NCBI GenBank assembly: GCA_001600495.1
Contig: BCKE01000089.1
Location: forward strand, 35,552 to 99,551
DNA: 64,000 nucleotides
Reading direction: 5' to 3'
DNA from: Pilasporangium apinafurcum
Taxonomy: Eukaryota > Oomycota > Peronosporomycetes > Pythiales > Pythiaceae
The first letter of the stretch is position 1. The number at the start of each line of letters is the position of its first letter. The notes beneath the pieces were generated by a model, which ran no database searches, was not told the origin of the DNA, and saw only the letters and a list, made by a program, of their open reading frames with translations. This document shows positions 30,767 through 40,920 of this stretch, piece by piece. The translations under genes were made by a program, and so were the position numbers.

Positions 30767-31057
30767 TGCGAAAAATTCCGTAATTAATTTTTGTGACGAG
30801 TCTGTGATAACGAGGTATTCACTTACATTCATCAGATATGCTTCGTTGTTGTATTTAATCCTAGAAAATACAAATGTACATGACATTTCATTGACAGTCA
30901 CTTGATGATTTTTGTGTATTTCTATTCTGTACCCATCCACACAATCACTTGAAGGTGCACCACAACAAAACAGTGATGCGACTTGACTCTTCATATAGTT
31001 AGTTGTTTTTGGCAGTTCTGTGTCGTGTGGGAGAAAACCAAGATGAATTCAGAACTA

Positions 31058-31129
31058 CGTTCCTAGAGGGATTTGAACCCTCGATCTCCAACGCAAGAAC
31101 GTGGCGCTTTTCCATTAAGCTATAGGAAC
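31058..31129 (-). tRNA. tRNA-like gene, apparent anticodon CUU (Lys)
   Basis: On the minus strand the acceptor stem GTTCCTA/TAGGAAC is a perfect 7 bp, with discriminator G. The D arm is GCTT/AAGC with a GG-containing loop. The T arm is GAGGG/CCCTC around TTCAAAT (B box GGGTTCAAATCCC). The anticodon arm is CCACG-TTCTTGC-GTTGG, which places CTT at positions 34-36, but only three of five stem pairs form. A shifted stem is equally possible. It may be a functional tRNA with an odd arm or a decaying copy. No CCA is encoded, as expected for a eukaryote. It sits inside the inverted-repeat element. Confidence 0.65.
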
Positions 31130-31243
31130 GAGTTCAAATTACAGAGTTGAGAGACATATTTTTGTCTGAATAGTTGATTTATATTTTCGATTGAGATTGT
31201 TATTTTTCATGAATTTTACGCTTTTGAGCACTGAGTACGTAGT

Positions 31244-31337
31244 TTTCTTTCAGTGTGGCATATTTTTTTTATTCTTTGAAAAGTTGGCGTATTTTTTTTA
31301 TTTAATTTTAAAACTGGCTTATTATTTTTATTGTCTC
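31244..31337 (-). repeat. Right 94-base inverted repeat arm
   Basis: Reverse complement of 30673-30766, with one difference in an A-rich run. Confidence 0.9.
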
Positions 31338-33192
31338 AAGAATTAAAGAAGATTACGAACAATCGAACTGAAGAGCAAAAATAGGAAAAGAAAACTGAAT
31401 AAGTGTCGCACGCTTATTTAGAGAAGATATCAGAATCTCCAAGCGGTTTTTTACAATCCACAGAACGTCATTCTATCGAGGATGCCACTATTTCATCCTC
31501 TACAACGATGAAATGGGTACAAAGGGGATACTTTTGGATCAGATCAGACACACATGAGTGCTATCTCTTTGCTCTCGATACAAGCTAATGATAAGCAAGT
31601 TACAAGAATGTACCAATGTTGGCATCACTACGCCCGATACTTGTAATCTACTTTGGAGAAATCCACCAAACTGAAATTGATTTTTGTCAACGCGCTTGTT
31701 GAGAGGACAGACCAAGTTACAAAAGTTGCAGATGAAGACGACCTCTGTCGGCTTGAGCAAAAAATCAGTTTTTTATCCATTTTCATTTAGACCATTGAGA
31801 TGACAACGGAGCTACTCTATATGTTTATTTGTTCCACGAGCTTTACGGTCTTCATCTGAACGTAAATAAGACAGTAGAGGATATGCAGCGACAACTAAAG
31901 TTGAGAAAAGTTGACGGTAACTAGCTGAGCTATACTATAACATCTACCAGATTATGCCCAAGTAGCGCGATCCCGTGTCTGCGAATACTTAACTTCGAGG
32001 GCTTATGCTGAAACAGACTCAGCAAGACCTTTACCCACTATGTCCACCGATGCGACCAGACAAACCCATGATGGAATACTTTTCACCTGGCACAATCGGC
32101 TGCAACACTCACACTTTGATCGACATTTGTCTAAACAATGTGACCAACGTCGGCACGACAGTTCCTCTCCTTCTACGAGTCATTTACTCGTGTCAATAGA
32201 ACCGTGATCACTTTTCTTCGTACGCAGTTATGAGCAAGCATTATTGCCTGGCGGGCACGAGTGGATGCTATACAAAAATCAAAACAAAGTGATTAAACTG
32301 CGAGCAAACACGTCGTTTGTGGAGCACGATTGCTGCCAGTGCGGCAAGTTTATTTTATTATAAAACTGCTATCCAATTCTATACACAGTACTCTGTCATT
32401 CTTTGTTCTACACTTGTGTCTATGGGCATACAAGAGCTACCTTCTCTTCACCAAACAGCACTGTCATTGTGTCAGTTTCACTCTATCTTATGGACTCTGT
32501 AGCAACGCGTTTCCGAGCAAATCATTCGGATTTGACGAGCCTACGAAATCTAACATGGCTCTTCGCGATATCTCCCGCTCCAGTATCAGGAACAAGATCG
32601 TCGCTTTCGTACTACCGACTATCTTTTCCATGCAAAATCGCCATTGAGCGATGAAGTTACCAAATCCATTTAAACTGACCAAGCGTATTTTGATCCAGCG
32701 AGTTCAAATTCTGGGTTTACTGTCGTTAAAACACATAGCTCTTCATTTATCAACGTGCGTTGACCTTGTTTCACTGCCTTTCAAAAGAGCCTTTGTGAGC
32801 AATGCCTGATCTTGGAATAGCCATCTGAAAAATTCTCCGACTGTGCGTGTTGTGATCATCGCCATTGGATTCTCCGTATGCTTCATTTTCTCCCTAAAGG
32901 TCCTTTTAGCCACTTTATTACTATTATGAGGCGAGTGAAGCTCCTTCCTATCTGGACAAGTGCTGATGATAGTGACTCTTTTTGCAAATTGCTCTTCAGC
33001 AATTTGCACAACATTGATCAGCACCTCACCTCATAGCCTATACCAATGACCTAACATACCCACAAAATCATTCGAGAACAGGAATGAAAAAGAAATCGCC
33101 CATTTGCTCTTCTTTTCGTTTTTCTTTATCCAATTTAAAACAAACTCCCTCCGCTTTCCCTTCGCGTTCGTGCATTAAGACTCGGCAAGCAT
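31338..33192. other. Intergenic, about 1.85 kb with fragments of unknown origin
   Basis: Several short frames look somewhat protein-like. One is around 32220-32360 (+) with GGHEWMLYKNQNKV and a CCQCG motif; another is at 32743-33024 (-). No family was recognised. The pattern suggests relics of an old gene or transposon, but I cannot name it. Confidence 0.35.
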
Positions 33193-33988
33193 TTACTTTC
33201 TCAATTTGAGCAAGAGCGACTTGTTGCCCTTGACCTTCTTCTGCAGCTGCATCAGTCCAAACACCAGCGCCTCGGCTGTCGGTGGGCATCCAGGCACGTA
33301 AATGTCCACAGGCACAATGCGGTCGACACCACGCACAACAGCGTACGAGTAGTGGTAGTAGCCACCACCGTTGGCGCAACTGCCCATGGAGAGCACATAC
33401 CGTGGCTCCGGCATTTGGTCGTACACACGGCGCAGTGCAGGCGCCATCTTGTTGGTCAATGTACCAGCAACAATCATCACGTCGGTCTGTCGAGGAGAAG
33501 CACGAAACACCATACCCATACGCTCGAAATCGTAACGAGAAGCAGCTAAACATACCCGAACATCATAATACCTTGTCAGTGCTGATGAATTATTTCCCTC
33601 TCGCTGTATTTTCTTTTCTTACCGGCGTGCATCATCTCCACGGCACAGCAGGCCAACCCGAATGTCATGGGCCAGAGCGAACCCTTGCGACCCCAGTTCA
33701 CCAGATCATCCACCTTCGACACCACGTATTCTTTGCAAAATAGCACAATACATTCGCACGATCATTAGAGTGAGCTGTGTTGCAGCTTCATTAGATCACT
33801 CGATGTTTACTGAACATACCGACAGAGTTACGAGCGGTGGCGTTGCCCGCCAACAGTTCCGAGATATCGCCGCGTTGCGTAAGTTCTTTATCGGTAGGAG
33901 CAGTCGAGTGCACACCGGCAGACGCAACGACACGCTTGGAGTTTTGCTTGGCCGCGACAGCGGAAGTACGACGCATGAGAGTCAACAT
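33193..33988 (-). CDS. NADH:ubiquinone oxidoreductase subunit PSST (NDUFS7/NuoB)
   Basis: Three exons on the minus strand, 33988-33820, 33730-33623 and 33545-33193, give 209 residues. The start at 33988 gives [20 protein letters not shown], a basic mitochondrial presequence; the open frame upstream is untranslated. [55 protein letters not shown] and [14 protein letters not shown] contain the four cysteines (CC..C..C) that bind iron-sulfur cluster N2. N2 passes electrons to ubiquinone in complex I. Here the subunit is nuclear-encoded. Length and all motifs are complete. Confidence 0.96.
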
Positions 33989-34293
33989 CTTTTCCTGCTT
34001 TATCTTCCCCCTGCGCTCTTCTCTTCTTCTAAGCAGCGTCCAATACCGACGATCTGGCCTCCTCCTTGGCCACACAGACAACAAGAAAACCACCCGAACC
34101 TTTATAAATTCATGTTTAATCATTTTTTACAGTATAAAGGACAAAATAAAGGTTCATTTGAGCGTATGCTGGTCACATAATAAATCCTGTTTTGAAAGGA
34201 TATTATATTATAAAGTTTTTAGTAGTACCGAACGACGCCATGGTAGTGGACCTGATTGAAACGATCAATTGACTTTGGTTGTCAAAGTCATTG

Positions 34294-35640
34294 TTATGGG
34301 CACAGACATAATGTGCACCGCGGGGAAAAGAGCAAGGCTGACGTGACGCGTCCAATGTAGTTTTCCCTTCTTCGTGGGGGATCTTCTTGTACAATCGGAT
34401 CGGCTGCTATTTCATTAGCTGTTGGTTTTGTTTCGGTGCTTGTAACAGAATCAGTGAGCCCGACGATCAAATAAGACGCGTTGTGCTGGGCAATGTACGC
34501 CTGCAAGCCCTCGGTGACGGTACAATCGGGTGCCAGCGGCTCGCAATGAACCACACCGTGGATTTGGGCGGTGGCGATCACTTCTCGATAGTATTCCAGG
34601 AACATGTCGTCATACGCACCAACGATGGGATTCTTAAAGAAATGGACAATGCGTAACATATCGACCGGACACATGAGCTTCAATGCTGCATTCACACATC
34701 GCTGACCCTGGATGCTGCACTGATCTACAGCAACCACAAAAATGTATTTACGGCTGGGCATGGCATGTACTGGAGCAGGCGGAACGATCAACACTGGCAC
34801 GTTCGTATAGTGCAGCAATTCACGAGGTACATGCCCAACTTGCTCGATGGCGGGCCCACCTTTGCCGACAGCACCAACAACAAGAAAATCGGCCTCATGA
34901 TGTTTACAATTGTACACAATCTGTATAGCAACTGACTCAAATCTTGGATTGCTCTCTTCGCAATCAATGTGGACGCTCTTCGTGGGGAGCTGCAAGCGTT
35001 TGCAGTGACCAATGTATTCTACAAGAACCAAATGTGATAGTGAAAAAAGAGGTTACTATCAATTTAATAACAGACTGGCTACCTTGACAAATGAAATCAC
35101 TGGAGATGAGCGGTAGTTGGTAGCTCGTGCGCTGCTCTTCGTTAATATTCACTATCGCTAATTTTCCTTGCCGACGAAGACGAGTCGCCACTTCAAAAGC
35201 CATATACGATTGTCCTGGAATAACAATACACAAGATATGACTGTTGCTTCAGCAAAATTCAATTGAAGTTGAAAGGTAAAACGTACGGCTGCCATCAACA
35301 GCAACACAGAACGATGCGGTCGGAAGTAGTCGTTTGTTGGCTAAGTGTTCTGTAGGATTTGATAAGATAAGCACATCATTACAAACAAACATATTGCTGT
35401 ATGTCGCTTTTACCTTCCACAAGCTGTTGCCGTAAGATGATCAACGCAGAGTGGAGATCGAGAAACAATCCTGACTCGCTTTCTCTTGCAGCTACTGCTG
35501 GATCGTACTCCCCATCTTCCATGACACTGCAAATCTCCTCATGCACAAACTCTGCGATATTCTCCACTGCGATGGCCTGAATGAGCGCCAAGACATCAGC
35601 GGCACGGTCCAGCAATAGGTTGTGAAAGGTCTCATCTGAT
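34294..35640 (-). CDS. Double universal stress protein (UspA-type) domain protein, 5' end unresolved
   Basis: Exons on the minus strand: an upstream one ending at 35414 (open from about 35640), then 35349-35287, 35214-35083 and 35018-34294, with consistent frames. The first Usp domain starts FCVAVDGSRQSYMAFEVA and ends with the nucleotide-binding pattern VVGAVGKGGPAIEQVGHVP, matching G-2x-G-9x-G followed by a polar residue. A second, more divergent Usp unit follows (KYIFVVAVDQCSIQGQRCV to SYLIVGLTDS) and lacks the glycine loop. The N-terminal exon is helical and not recognised. The exact first exon and start codon could not be settled. Usp proteins are stress-responsive and some bind ATP; the function here is unknown. 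Confidence 0.75.
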
Positions 35641-35967
35641 AGGTTTGGCTACAGTAGCAAAGATCAGCAATTGGTTAGATGTGGAAGGAGCAGGATTGGA
35701 CTTAAAGATTGCCAAGAAAAACAGATGTGTCAACCAACAATTGCTATCATGAGCACGATCCTGGTCAACTGGATGCTCAACCGTAAAGCATTTGACACTT
35801 TCTTCAATGCAAACACATCCTTCATGCTTGAATAGTGATCGCTGTAAATGTGTATTCATGCCAGTTCATGTCTTTTCAAGTTCCTGATGTAGCCCACATC
35901 ACATTAAGGATTGATCCACATATCTTTCTGGACCACTAGATATGACGCTCTTTCGACCCATAGAGTC

Positions 35968-38343
35968 ATGTGGGACGCTCTAGATATGGACCCACATTCT
36001 ACCAATGCCCGCCCCGTTCCTTTTGGCTGCCGCACAACAAGAAAGGGAAAGCCGCCATTGCCATTGAAGATGGAGGACCACGGCCAGCTGCATCCCGCGC
36101 AGATATTGAAAAGTGGCCATGATGTCGGTGCCAGTCAGTACGCAGGTGGTGTACCGCCACATAAGCGTATGCGCAAGCCCATCGTACGGAAGAGCGTTGA
36201 TCCGAACGCGACATTCATCAATTACATCGTGCAGCGCAAATTTGTGTCTGCACGTACGTACCGCTCACATACGCTACCGCCGCATTCTTTCTACAAGAAA
36301 CAGATGCTGCCACCACTGGCATACCCAGGAAGTGACGACCTTGCATCCTGTGTGTGCACCAAGTTTTGTCGCTGCTCGACAAACAAGCAGCGATGTCCGG
36401 TGAATTGCTTGACTTGGACACCGGAGGGGCGGCGGTTGATCACAGGGAACTCGGTGGGGGAGTTTACGCTCTGGAATGGCCTCGCGTTCAACTTTGAGAC
36501 GATTCTTCAGGCTCATGACGATGCTGTACGTGCTATGGTGTGGTCACATAACAGCAACTGGCTCGTTACGGCGGATCACGGAGGTGTGATCAAGTATTGG
36601 CAATCGAGTATGACAAATGTCCAGTTGCTTCAGGGTCATCGTGAAGCCGTGCGGTCACTGAGTTTTTCACCCACGGATTTTAAGTTTGTCTCGTGCTCGG
36701 ACGATGCTACAGTCAAGATCTGGGATTTTGAGAGCGGCCGCGAAGAACGTGTGCTTACTGGCCACGGGTGGGATGTCAAGTGTGTGGCATATCATCCGCA
36801 GAAATGTCTACTTGCATCAGGAAGTAAAGATAACCTCGTAAAAATTTGGGATCCCAAATCAGGCAATAGTTTGAATACACTCCACGGGCACAAGAACACT
36901 GTGTTTAAAGTCGCTTGGAACAACAATGGCAATTGGTTGTTGACGGCAAGTCGCGATCAATTGATCAAGATCTACGATATTCGCACATTGAAGGAGTTTG
37001 CTACGATGAAAGGACATGCCAGGGAGGTGACAGCGATCGCGTGGCATCCCTGGTATGAGCGACTCTTTGTCAGTGGTTCGTATGATGGATCGCTGATGTA
37101 CTGGGAAGTCGGGTACGTGGATATGTATATGCTAGTGTTCTCGTTGGTGTGACAGATTCCTCATTTATTTTGTCTGTAATTATGGTATTTGTGAATGCAG
37201 CAAGGAAAATGCGTTGGCGTCTATTCCACAGGCCCACGATACTGCGGTTTGGGATATTCAATGGCACCCTGTTGGTCACGTTGTTGCTACTGGAAGGTAT
37301 GTACACCAAAACTGCACTTTTCAATGTGTGTAGGAGACATTCAATTGTAACATTTTATCATATTATCCTATGTGCTTTGATACTGCAGTAATGATCACAG
37401 CACCAAATTCTGGTGTCGGAACCGTCCCGGAGATCCAATGGATGATAAATATAACGGCGGCCAAAATATCTTGAACGAGCCGGAGGCGATGTCGCACGAA
37501 CCAACTCGGGCAGACGCAAGTGATGAATTTCTTCCTGGTATGGGCGATGGGGCTGGGGCTATTCGGGCAAGTGCAATCAACGCTGCAAGCTTTCAGGCGT
37601 TTAATCAGAAAATGCAAATGGATGGACCCAAAGCAGGTGGTCCAGGTGGTCGTCGTCCCCCACCTGAATCCTACACATGCAACCGCTGTGGTACGAAAGG
37701 ACATTGGATTGAAGACTGTCCGACGAAAGATCAACCGCAAATTGGTGCAGACGGCCAAGTCATGCGTAAAGTGCCACCGGAAGGATACTTGTGTAAACGT
37801 TGCAACATCCCTGGCCACTACATATCGGATTGTACCCAACCGAAAGTACCTCCACCCTCGTATACCTGTCACAAATGCCGCCAAAAAGGGCATTGGAAGC
37901 AAGATTGTCCAATGGATAGTAATGCGATTACAGCAGCTGCTGTGTCCGCTGCTGCTGCGTTGGCTGCTGCTGCTGCCCAGGGATCGCGTAGTGTACCTCC
38001 AGTCCCTCCTCCTCCTGGTCCTGCTGTATCTCAAGTGTCCTATAGTGGATTGCTTCCTCCTCCACCTCCACGAGTTCAGCAGCCACCATCATTAGTGCCT
38101 CCTCCTCCACCTCCTTCGGTGATGATGATGGTAGCAGGTATGAAACGCGGTCGTGAGGATAACCCATCGAATCATATCGGTGGATGGCCTCCTCCGGCTA
38201 ATGCAGGGGCAACTGGAGGAATATTGGATGTACCACAACCAGACATGAAGCGACCGAATACAGTTAACGAAAGTCGTGACCCAAGACGCCGAGCCGTTGG
38301 TGGACCAAGCGGAATCCCTGGGTCTGGGATGGGACGAAGATAA
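35968..38343 (+). CDS. WDR33/Pfs2 polyadenylation factor with C-terminal zinc knuckles
   Basis: Three exons, 35968-37112, 37201-37296 and 37389-38343, give 731 residues. The first ATG in frame is at 35968, and another (MDPHSTN) is six codons on. Six to seven WD40 repeats (about 135-480) match WDR33: TPEGRRLITGNSVGEFTLWN, FETILQAHDDAVRAMVWSHN, KYWQSSMTNVQ, GNWLLTASRDQLIKIYDIR, then GSNDHSTKFWCRNRPGD. WDR33 recognises AAUAAA with CPSF30 in 3' end processing. Unlike the animal protein, three CCHC knuckles follow (CNRCGTKGHWIEDC, CKRCNIPGHYISDC, CHKCRQKGHWKQDC), then a proline-rich tail. This may replace the RNA-binding knuckle that CPSF30 supplies elsewhere. Confidence 0.93.
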
Positions 38344-38796
38344 ATGTATAGCCATTTGACAAGGAAAATGAGGGGTTGAACACGGTAGTAAGTATATGCA
38401 AAAACATGGAGGGGACATGAACAATCTAGACTTTTTGATAGTTAGCATGAGGAGAAATGTGTCGACGAATTGATCTTATCGCACAGTGAAGATGAAGCTG
38501 TCTTATTTGTTGCTGTAGAGATTTGCGTATGGAAGCTGTGTTCGACGATGTTTCCAGTCTCAAAGTAATGTAAACGACAAAAACATTGATGTCTTTATCA
38601 TGGTAAGTAACATTTTTTTCTTCAGTACAACACAAGGTAAACAGGAATAATCTTCGCGGACGAAACTGTAATTACTACTGAGATCACACTACACAGAATT
38701 CTCCAGAAACAACTACAGTTTTAAACCAGCAACAACTATCCCAAAAGCAACTTCTTCAATATGGCCAACTTGTCCGGAATCTTTGACGATGAATGT
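38344..38796. other. Intergenic between convergent genes
   Basis: About 450 bases separating the WDR33 stop (+) and the stop of the minus-strand membrane protein. No gene was recognised; it should hold both polyadenylation sites. Confidence 0.4.
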
Positions 38797-40920
38797 TTAA
38801 ACAGCGGTAGATGGATCCGAAGGAGCATGCGAGACACGCACGCTTTCCTGGACGTCCGACGTTGCGTCCGAGTCACCATCGCCCAACGAACTTGGGTAGA
38901 AAAAGCTCAAGGTGAACGTCACGAGAAAAACTGCAACTGAGACAAAGCTGAAGAACACGCCAAGGTTCATAGTGCCACAACGGAAGAGCGTCGTGCCATG
39001 ATACTTTGCAAACTCTTCGTTGCTGCTCTCGCAATCTTCCACCTGGGAAGAGGTAACAAAGATGATACCAGCGACAAGCAATGCCACTGCCAACACACCA
39101 TCGACTAACCGTTCAACGGAAACCTTGGGGCGGCTCGACAGCTTGAGCGTTTCCACAGCAGTAATATGCCAGAGGCCGTACAACATGCCAGTGTAGGTGG
39201 CGAGGATCGCGAACGTGGCAGCTGGGCTGGTGTATTGACCAGTGTAATAGTGCTTGTAACCAGCAACTGTGGTGATCATGGCAACAAGTGAGAAGGCGAA
39301 TTGCAAGACGCGACTCGTACGGCGAGTCATACGAAGTGCAGGGCGTTCCAGTTGGACTTGAGCTCCACAGCTGACATCACCAGGCTTCACAACTGGCGTA
39401 TGCAAGGCATGGAAATCATTGACAGCAGGTTCTTCCTGAAGAGTGGGCGTGTTGGTGCCGCCACGGATGAAGCTCAATACCAAGAGAATCAGCGAGATAG
39501 CCATCGTCACGTATGCCATCGCAATGGAAACGCTCATGCTACCACAGCGGAAGAGACCGCTACCATGGTAGCCCTCAAACATGGCGTTGTAGTCATCACA
39601 GAAGCGCACAGCATTGGAAGCTGCATGCAAGCTGCCGGCAATACCCAACATAACAGCGACCACGAGATCAATACCACGCTGTAGCCAGATCTTTGGGCCA
39701 CGAGTCTTTTGAAGCATTTCGACAAAGACAGCGTGGTATAGTCCAACAAGCATGGCCGTGTAGCACGCCACAGTGGTAAAAATGGCAGACGCGCTGCTGA
39801 GTTGGCCGCTTGTAAACTTGATGTAGCTGGTGGACGTGAAGATCATACCGACGATAGCGCACACGGTTTGCAGCGAGCGACCACCCAGACGGATGAAGCG
39901 AATGGCCGAGCGATCCTTGCTAGCACGGGCGAGCGAGAACGGATCTTCGCTGTTGGATCCATAGAGGAAGCTCAAGCCGAACGTCGCAGCGAGCATGAGC
40001 ACTGTGATGAACGTGAAGACAACCCCCAAGTTCATGTTGCCGCAGCGGAAGAGCGTTGAGCCGTGGTACGACTCAAATTCCTCGTTGTTAGCCTTGCAGT
40101 CCTCCACCTGAGCGGACGAGACAAAGATGATACCAGCGACAAGCAATCCCACCGCCAGGACAGCATCAATAGCACGTTCCGCGGAAAGAGCGGGGCGGCT
40201 CGACAGCTTGAGCGTTTCCACAGCAGCCACATGCCAGAGGCCGTATACCATGCTGGTGTAGGTGGCGAGGATCGCGAACGTGGCAGCTGGGCTGGTATAT
40301 TGACCAGTGTAATAGTGCTTGTAACCAGCAACTGTGGTGATCATGGCAACGAGCGCGCAAATGAACTGCAGGACGCGACTGGTGCGACGGGTGAACTTCA
40401 GTGCTGGACGGTGCGCGTCAAAATCGGCAACTTCGGTCTGTTGCTGTTCCTCAGTAGCTGTTTCCGTTGGACGACGAATGAACGAGAGTACCAACGCCAC
40501 CAGCGAGAGCCCAGCCGTGGCAAACGTCAACACAATGGCAATGCTCATGCTGCCACAGCGGAAGAGACCGCTGCCGTGGTAGCCCTCGAACATGGCGTTG
40601 TAATTATCACAGTACTTGACGGCGTCGGTTGTAGCGTGCAAGATGCCCGCAAGGACAAGAGCGGCGGTAAGCAGAGCATCCAGACCACGCTGCATCCAAA
40701 GCTTTGGGCCGTTGGTTTTCTGGAGCAATTCAACGAAGACGGCAAAGTATACTCCACAGAGCAATGCCGAGTACGCCGCCACCGTGGTGAAAACCGCCGA
40801 CGCACTACTCAGCTGACCGGTGGTGAACTTGATGTAACCCAAGGACGTGAAGATCATTGTGGTGAGCCCTGCGGCTGCCTGAAGGGAGCGAACCCCGAAA
40901 CGAGCCGAAAATGCGACCAT
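38797..40920 (-). CDS. Four-unit, sixteen-span membrane protein (MARVEL-like), ABAB duplication
   Basis: Single-exon protein of 707 residues with four repeats of about 165-180 residues, each with four hydrophobic spans, a conserved tyrosine/charged loop and a cysteine pair (CDNYNAMFEGYHGSGLFRCG and equivalents). Units 1 and 3 share KFT.GQLSSASA.FTTVA and ELLQKTNGPK-type segments. Units 2 and 4 share TRRTSRVLQF and GYKHYYTGQYTSPAATFA. An AB module of about 355 residues was therefore duplicated in tandem. Four-span topology with a late extracellular cysteine loop fits the MARVEL fold, although the match is by pattern. A role in membrane domains or vesicle fusion is inference only. Start at 40920. 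Confidence 0.72.
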   Translation of the reverse strand: MVAFSARFGVRSLQAAAGLTTMIFTSLGYIKFTTGQLSSASAVFTTVAAYSALLCGVYFAVFVELLQKTNGPKLWMQRGLDALLTAALVLAGILHATTDAVKYCDNYNAMFEGYHGSGLFRCGSMSIAIVLTFATAGLSLVALVLSFIRRPTETATEEQQQTEVADFDAHRPALKFTRRTSRVLQFICALVAMITTVAGYKHYYTGQYTSPAATFAILATYTSMVYGLWHVAAVETLKLSSRPALSAERAIDAVLAVGLLVAGIIFVSSAQVEDCKANNEEFESYHGSTLFRCGNMNLGVVFTFITVLMLAATFGLSFLYGSNSEDPFSLARASKDRSAIRFIRLGGRSLQTVCAIVGMIFTSTSYIKFTSGQLSSASAIFTTVACYTAMLVGLYHAVFVEMLQKTRGPKIWLQRGIDLVVAVMLGIAGSLHAASNAVRFCDDYNAMFEGYHGSGLFRCGSMSVSIAMAYVTMAISLILLVLSFIRGGTNTPTLQEEPAVNDFHALHTPVVKPGDVSCGAQVQLERPALRMTRRTSRVLQFAFSLVAMITTVAGYKHYYTGQYTSPAATFAILATYTGMLYGLWHITAVETLKLSSRPKVSVERLVDGVLAVALLVAGIIFVTSSQVEDCESSNEEFAKYHGTTLFRCGTMNLGVFFSFVSVAVFLVTFTLSFFYPSSLGDGDSDATSDVQESVRVSHAPSDPSTAV
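39190..40355 (-). repeat. DNA-level duplication inside the four-unit membrane protein
   Basis: A stretch of about 100 bases around 39190-39290 recurs almost unchanged around 40255-40355, offset about 1065 bases (355 codons). It encodes the TGQYTSPAATFAILATYT block of units 4 and 2. Near-identity in third positions suggests recent duplication or gene conversion. Confidence 0.75.

Larger units (their letters stand above)
30673..31337. mobile_element. Inverted-repeat element enclosing a tRNA-like gene
   Basis: Two 94-base arms (30673-30766 and 31244-31337) are reverse complements with a single mismatch that I can see. They are AT-rich, contain the tracts GCCAACTTTTCAAA and ATGCCACACTGAAAG, and are separated by 477 bases. 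The interior holds a tRNA-like gene on the minus strand and no protein-coding frame that I trust. The near-identity implies recent formation or ongoing conversion. It could be a non-autonomous DNA transposon (MITE) that has captured a tRNA, or a simple inverted duplication. Target-site duplications were not identified. Confidence 0.75.

Noticed and set aside
30642-30994. Frames across the left arm of the 94-base repeat
   Set aside because: Low-complexity lysine/asparagine-rich translations of AT-rich repeat DNA, not genes.
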